A stretch of DNA of 9,850 nucleotides, taken from NCBI GenBank assembly GCA_030019105.1, contig JASEGY010000105.1:1-9850 (forward strand), written 5' to 3'. The notes under the pieces were generated by a model. It was not told the DNA's origin, did not search any database, and was given only the letters and a program-made list of their open reading frames with translations. The number at the start of each line of letters is the position of its first letter. Position 1 is the stretch's first letter. Below, one piece after another: positions 6,473 through 9,850 of the stretch. The translations under genes were made by a program, and so were the position numbers. Source of the DNA: a bacterium (GTDB taxonomy: Bacteria > UBA9089 > JASEGY01).

Positions 6473-6522
6473 AGAGTTCCTCCCGTCTTGAATACAGTTT
6501 TTTCCCAAGATAAAACCCTCTA

Positions 6523-6684
6523 TCAAGAAAGTTTCATCTGTCTGGCTTTTATCTCTTTTTGTTCGTCTTTGTAAAGCGTCTTTAACATAACAAGGATTTG
6601 TGTGCCAGCAGGAAGTCCTACCTGTTTCTCAAGACAAATAATATTGCCCTCAACTATACCATTATACAGACCTCGTGCTTTCAT
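6523..6684 (-). CDS. Small DUF104/AF2212-like antitoxin-type protein with a replaced N-terminus
   Basis: A 53-aa ORF beginning MKARGLYNGIVEGN. The pattern 'GIVEGNIICLEKQVGLPAGT' followed by alternating hydrophobics (ILVML) resembles small antitoxins of the DUF104/AF2212 type, whose core reads G-x-V-x-x-G-x-I-x-L-E and L-P-E-G-T-x-V-x-V. The usual partner would be a PIN-domain toxin. None follows: the next gene is an unrelated unknown. The ATG at 6684 and the KARGL codons lie within the terminal inverted repeat of the MITE-like element, and no good Shine-Dalgarno precedes the start. A TTG at 6822 could extend the frame to 99 aa, but that extra part is entirely element sequence. Probably an orphaned, 5'-disrupted antitoxin-like gene; expression is uncertain. 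Confidence 0.5.
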   Translation of the reverse strand: MKARGLYNGIVEGNIICLEKQVGLPAGTQILVMLKTLYKDEQKEIKARQMKLS

Positions 6685-6864
6685 ATCTGGAATAAGGGCA
6701 ATTTCTGGACAGTCTTGATTGACAATAAGCAAGCATAGTATGCAAATTGATAATAAAGTAGTCTGATGATTAGAGATTGACGGATGCGACTGTCCAATTA
6801 TTGCACAACTGCCTGTGGCCAAAAGGCTTATTGTCGATTTGGCGAGGGCAAAGCACGAGGTCTG
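6667..6864. mobile_element. MITE-like element, 198 bp, with 15-bp perfect terminal inverted repeats and TTATA duplication
   Basis: CAGACCTCGTGCTTT at 6667-6681 is the exact reverse complement of AAAGCACGAGGTCTG at 6850-6864. TTATA lies directly outside both ends (6662-6666 and 6865-6869), as expected of a 5-bp target-site duplication. Sub-terminal inverted pairs are also present: 6696-6714 against 6788-6806 (15 of 19 matching, sharing GGACAGTC/GACTGTCC), and TTGACAATAAGC at 6719-6730 against 6826-6837 (11 of 12). No transposase is encoded. It is therefore a non-autonomous element or an internally deleted insertion sequence. The parent IS family cannot be assigned without database comparison. 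Confidence 0.7.
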
Positions 6865-6970
6865 TTATAAGCTTTTTTCAAAACTTTCACATCCTTCTCT
6901 GATTTCGGTGTTTTTCAGTGTTTAGTTTCTGGTTTTGGGCTTCTGTAGAGTTCTCAAAATTATTATACAC

Positions 6971-8416
6971 CTATTTTTTCGCTCTACCAAGAGATTTCTC
7001 CAATGCAAAGGCAATTTTAAACAACGTATGTTCATCAAATGGCTTACAAACTATCTGGAGTCCAATTGGAAGACCATCTTTTGAGAATCCACATGGAATA
7101 CTTATGGCCGGGACACCGGCAAGATTAATGGTGACGGTGTATATGTCTGCTAAATACATTTGTAATGGATCATTCATCTTCTCGCCAATTTTAAAGGCCG
7201 GGAATGGAGAAACAGGGGTTATTAAGGCATCATATTTTTCAAAGGCCTTATCAAAGTCCTGTTTTATCAATGTTCGCACCTTCTGCGCCTTCAAGTAATA
7301 GGCATCATAGTAGCCCGCACTCAAGGCATAGGTGCCCAACATAATCCTTCTTTTCACTTCATCGCCAAAACCTTCACTCCTTGTGGCTCGATACATCCCA
7401 ATAAGGTTTTTCTCCTCTTTTCTCAATCCATATTGGACCCCATCGTATCTGGCCAGATTTGAACTGGCCTCAGATGTAACTAAAATGTAGTAACAAGGGA
7501 TGGCATATTCGGTATGAGGCATTGAAATATTTTCACATTGAGCCCCGATTCCTGAGATGAGATTAATGGCCTGAAGAACAGCAGATTTCACTTCAGGATC
7601 AATTCCCTCAGCAAAATATTCTATTGGAATTCCGATTTTGATATTTTTTAAATCTTCTTCTAAATAATTCAGATAATCCGGCACATCGTTTTTTACAGAA
7701 GTGGAATCTGCTGAATCATAACCACTAATTACCTTCATCAATAAGGCGGCATCAGTAACATCTTTTGTTACCGGCCCGATTTGATCAAAAGAAGAGGCAT
7801 AAGCAATAAGGCCAAATCTCGATACTCGTCCATAAGTGGGTTTCAACCCCACCACACCACAAAATGAAGCAGGTTGTCTGATTGAGCCGCCAGTGTCAGA
7901 ACCCAAAGCAATAATTGTCTCATGAGCTGCTACAACCGCTGCAGACCCACCACTCGTTCCTCCGGGAACATAGTCTAAATTGCAGGGGTTTCGTGTTGGA
8001 CCATAGAATGAGGTTTCGGTAGAAGACCCCATCGCAAATTCGTCCATATTAGTTTTGCCAATAATAACCGCATCTACTTCCTTTAGTCTTTTAACCACAG
8101 TAGCATCGTAAGGCGGAATGAAGTTATGCAGAGTCCGGGAGGAACAGGTAGTCTTTATCCCCTGAGTACACATATTATCCTTGATAGCAATAGGAATGCC
8201 GGTCAAAGGCCTGATCTCATCACCCCGGGCTATTCGTTTATCTACTGCCCGGGCCGTATCTAAGGCCGGATCAAAGGTAGTCTCGATATACCCATTTACC
8301 TTTGGCTCTACCTCTTCTATCCTTGAGATGACAGACATAGTCACCTCTTCTGAACTTACTTCTTTCTTTTGTAGTAACTGATGAATCTCATGGGCCGTAA
8401 GCCGGTAAAGTTCCAC
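6971..8416 (-). CDS. gatA: Glutamyl-tRNA(Gln)/aspartyl-tRNA(Asn) amidotransferase subunit A
   Basis: A 481-aa amidase-signature protein. In the GatCAB complex, GatA hydrolyses glutamine and passes ammonia to GatB, which amidates Glu-tRNA(Gln) or Asp-tRNA(Asn). The GTG start has AAGGA 8 nt upstream, and the N-terminus '[14 protein letters not shown]' and overall length match the family. Catalytic Lys79 is in 'GIPIAIKDN', the glycine-rich signature '[10 protein letters not shown]' is at 151-160, and nucleophile Ser178 is in '[14 protein letters not shown]'. The cis-Ser position, 24 residues before the nucleophile, is Thr154 rather than the usual Ser. The C-terminal half, including '[15 protein letters not shown]' and 'GLPIGLQIV', is complete. 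gatB and gatC are not adjacent. No terminator is obvious in the 100 bp after the stop. Confidence 0.96.
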   Translation of the reverse strand: MELYRLTAHEIHQLLQKKEVSSEEVTMSVISRIEEVEPKVNGYIETTFDPALDTARAVDKRIARGDEIRPLTGIPIAIKDNMCTQGIKTTCSSRTLHNFIPPYDATVVKRLKEVDAVIIGKTNMDEFAMGSSTETSFYGPTRNPCNLDYVPGGTSGGSAAVVAAHETIIALGSDTGGSIRQPASFCGVVGLKPTYGRVSRFGLIAYASSFDQIGPVTKDVTDAALLMKVISGYDSADSTSVKNDVPDYLNYLEEDLKNIKIGIPIEYFAEGIDPEVKSAVLQAINLISGIGAQCENISMPHTEYAIPCYYILVTSEASSNLARYDGVQYGLRKEEKNLIGMYRATRSEGFGDEVKRRIMLGTYALSAGYYDAYYLKAQKVRTLIKQDFDKAFEKYDALITPVSPFPAFKIGEKMNDPLQMYLADIYTVTINLAGVPAISIPCGFSKDGLPIGLQIVCKPFDEHTLFKIAFALEKSLGRAKK

Positions 8417-8431
8417 GCTTCTATTCCTTCC

Positions 8432-8540
8432 TTGTCAGTTGTCCTTTGTCTTTTGTCAGTGGTCAATTCGCTTTTTCAGGGACACAAAGGACATAAAGGA
8501 CACAAGGGATAAAGGATAAAGGACAAAGGACAACTGACAA
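8432..8540. repeat. Intergenic inverted repeat with purine-rich centre between the sigma factor gene and gatA
   Basis: TTGTCAGTTGTCCTTTGTC at 8432-8450 is the exact reverse complement of 8522-8540, a 19-bp perfect inverted repeat separated by 71 nt. The centre holds iterated short units (GGACACAAAGGACATAAAGGA at 8480-8500, then GGATAAAGGATAAAGGACAAAGGAC). It fills nearly the whole 128-bp gap between the sigma stop and the gatA start. The loop is too long for an intrinsic terminator. It looks like a repetitive intergenic sequence built from GTCAGT/GTCCTTTGTC words. Confidence 0.8.
8451..8465. repeat. Copy 1 of dispersed repeat TTTTGTCAGTGGTCA
   Basis: This 15-bp word recurs exactly at 9761-9775, just upstream of the sigma factor gene, and partly overlaps the repeat field before gatA. 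The two copies flank the sigma gene in the same orientation. Confidence 0.7.
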
Positions 8541-8544
8541 CTGA

Positions 8545-9753
8545 CTACTCCAGCAAAAAATCCCGCAAAGACTTACTGATTGATTTGTGACGCAATCTCT
8601 GAATAGCGCTTACCTCTATTTGCCGGGCACGTTCCCGGGTTATTCCAAGCCTCTGGCCTATTTCTTCTAAAATATGCGGTCTTCCACCTTCAAACCCATA
8701 ACGAAGCCGGATGACCATCCTCTCTTTTTCTGTTATAGTCTCAAAAAGCTCCTCCAAACTTTGTCTGAGCATCTTTAAAAAAGTGGCCCCTGTCGGAGAA
8801 AGTGATTCCTTATTTTCAATATAGTCTCCTAACTCACCCCCGTTTTCATACGTGCCAAGGGGAGACTCTAATGACCTGGCATCCTGGGCAACATTTACAA
8901 TTTCAATGATCCTGGAAGTAGGCAGCTCTATTCTGGCGGCGATCTCCTCCAGAGTCGGCTCCCGCCCTAATTCATAAGAAAGCTCCCTGGTAACCTTCAT
9001 ACACTTGTTGATCAGCTCCACAATCGGAATAGGAAGTCTGATCATTCTCCCTTTATCAGCCAGGGCACGAATAATAGATTGTCTGATCCACCAGATAGCA
9101 TAAGTGCTAAACCGGTAGCCGGTTTGATAGTTGAATTTTTCCACCGCCTTCATTAACCCTAAATTTCCTTCGTTTATTAAATCAAGAAATGATAGTCTGT
9201 CACTTGCATATCTTTTCGCTACATTGACCACCAACCTGAGATTGGCTTCAGTAAATTTTCGCTTGACTTGTTGAACCTTGTCTCGCAATAATTCAATCCC
9301 CGAAATTGTGCGCTTCATCTCCTTATCAGACATACCCTTAAGGCTTCCCGGAAGCTCATCCCGCTTCAAACGACCTCCTTTCCAATCTTCAACCATGGCC
9401 CTTATCTTATCCACAGATAGTTGGAGGTCTTTCTCTATCGCGCTGATTTCGTCTTCGCCCATTCTTATCTGTTTGCCTAATTCTATCTCTTCCAGGGGTG
9501 TTAACAGAGGTATTTGAGATATTTCCTTGAGATATATCTTAACCGGGTCTTCATAATAATTAAGCCTTTTCGTTCCTTCCCTGACCGGATTTTCAATCAC
9601 CCTGATTTTCATTTGTTCTAATCCGGCCAAGAAGTTCCCCACTTCAGGATGGAACTCATCCTCAGGGAATACCTCGTGAATTTCTTCGTAGGTAACATAT
9701 CCCCTTTTCTTACCTTTTGTGATTAATCCCTTAACTTCTTTTTCCCTCTCCAT
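8545..9753 (-). CDS. rpoD: RNA polymerase sigma-70 factor, primary (RpoD/SigA) type
   Basis: A 402-aa sigma factor that directs core RNA polymerase to promoters. Region 1.1-like segment at about 5-55 ('LITKGKKRGYVTYEEIHEVF'), typical of housekeeping sigma factors. Region 1.2 at 68-100 ('DPVKIYLKEISQIPLLTPLE'). Region 2 at about 165-240, including 'ANLRLVVNVAKRY', 'FLDLINEGNLGLMKAVEKF' and 'RFSTYAIWWIRQSIIRALAD'. Region 3 at about 245-325. Region 4 at about 335-400, with the helix-turn-helix 'LEEIGQRLGITRERARQIE'. The insert between regions 1.2 and 2.1 is short, as in SigA of Gram-positives rather than E. coli RpoD. 'KGRMIRLPIPIVELINKCMK' and 'RARQIEVSAIQRLRH' depart from the strongest consensus, so a group 2 paralog is possible. 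Start ATG 9753 follows a modest AAGAG. gatA follows downstream after the repeat-filled spacer. Confidence 0.95.
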   Translation of the reverse strand: MEREKEVKGLITKGKKRGYVTYEEIHEVFPEDEFHPEVGNFLAGLEQMKIRVIENPVREGTKRLNYYEDPVKIYLKEISQIPLLTPLEEIELGKQIRMGEDEISAIEKDLQLSVDKIRAMVEDWKGGRLKRDELPGSLKGMSDKEMKRTISGIELLRDKVQQVKRKFTEANLRLVVNVAKRYASDRLSFLDLINEGNLGLMKAVEKFNYQTGYRFSTYAIWWIRQSIIRALADKGRMIRLPIPIVELINKCMKVTRELSYELGREPTLEEIAARIELPTSRIIEIVNVAQDARSLESPLGTYENGGELGDYIENKESLSPTGATFLKMLRQSLEELFETITEKERMVIRLRYGFEGGRPHILEEIGQRLGITRERARQIEVSAIQRLRHKSISKSLRDFLLE

Positions 9754-9760
9754 AGCTCTT

Positions 9761-9775
9761 TTTTGTCAGTGGTCA
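9761..9775. repeat. Copy 2 of dispersed repeat TTTTGTCAGTGGTCA
   Basis: Exact second copy of the 15-bp word found at 8451-8465. It lies 7 nt upstream of the sigma factor start, within its leader, so it is part of the transcribed 5' region if the promoter is further upstream. Confidence 0.7.
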
Positions 9776-9789
9776 GTATAGCTTTTAAG

Positions 9790-9817
9790 ATACTATTTTT
9801 GGGGTAAGCGAACTCAA
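9790..9817 (-). promoter_or_regulatory. Possible sigma-70 promoter for the sigma factor gene
   Basis: On the minus strand, TTGAGT (9817-9812) and TAGTAT (9795-9790) are separated by 16 nt and lie about 37 nt upstream of the ATG. The match is partial and the organism's own consensus is unknown, so this is a weak candidate. Confidence 0.25.
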
Positions 9818-9850
9818 GACAGGCTGTTCAACTTTTGGAGTTAATCCTTT

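Noticed and set aside
6685..6822. TTG-initiated 46-residue N-terminal extension of the DUF104-like ORF
   Set aside because: It has no Shine-Dalgarno, and this stretch is the interior of the inverted-repeat element.
6865..6970. Terminator or small RNA downstream of gatA
   Set aside because: I see only A/T-rich sequence with no stable stem and T-tract.
6918..7298. 126-codon plus-strand ORF overlapping the end of gatA
   Set aside because: It is antisense to conserved gatA sequence and has no ribosome-binding site or recognisable domain.
8480..8530. CRISPR array
   Set aside because: The GGACA/AAAGGA units are only 7-10 nt apart, without uniform repeats or unique spacers.
8432..8540. Intrinsic terminator after the sigma factor gene
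   Set aside because: The stem arms are 71 nt apart and no T-run follows the second arm on the transcribed strand.

Overview
The window is a bacterial chromosomal segment with moderate-to-low GC in which every supportable gene lies on the minus strand, so transcription runs from the right end to the left. A sigma-70 factor with region 1.1, a GatA subunit and Shine-Dalgarno-led genes show it is bacterial. The dispersed GTCAGTGGTCA repeats and a short inverted-repeat element suggest a repeat-rich genome, possibly uncultured. I cannot name the phylum from sequence alone.

Right part (9850 to 6971): a primary-type sigma-70 factor is followed by a 128-bp spacer containing a 19-bp inverted repeat, then by gatA (glutamyl/aspartyl-tRNA amidotransferase subunit A). 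gatB and gatC are not next to it. These are housekeeping genes.

Middle boundary (6970 to 6370): about 600 bp of small and damaged items. Bases 6865-6970 hold nothing I can identify. Next is a 198-bp MITE-like element with 15-bp perfect terminal inverted repeats and a 5-bp direct duplication (TTATA). A small DUF104/antitoxin-like ORF follows, whose start codon and first residues lie inside the element. Last is a 22-codon ORF with a strong Shine-Dalgarno and an internal 11-bp tandem duplication.

Core (6369 to 588): a tightly packed run of five genes. Two are unrecognised proteins (264 and 263 aa) joined by an ATGA overlap. The third is a 530-aa MinD/ParA-type ATPase with the KGGTGRT variant P-loop and a C-terminal domain that reads like a V4R (4-vinyl reductase/TRAPP-Bet3-like) small-molecule-binding domain. 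The last two are tandem type I asparaginases; the first starts 5 nt after the ATPase stop, the second has an extra C-terminal domain of about 130 aa. Unknown, unknown and ATPase-sensor form the most novel unit here. Its layout recalls NTPase-centred conflict or signalling modules, but function is inference.

Left end (566 to 1): remnants of a two-component system. A histidine-kinase fragment appears to have lost everything between its H-box and G1 box. After it comes the N-terminus of a receiver protein that seems to lack the phospho-acceptor Asp. The kinase fragment is in the same frame as the upstream asparaginase, separated by one amber codon.
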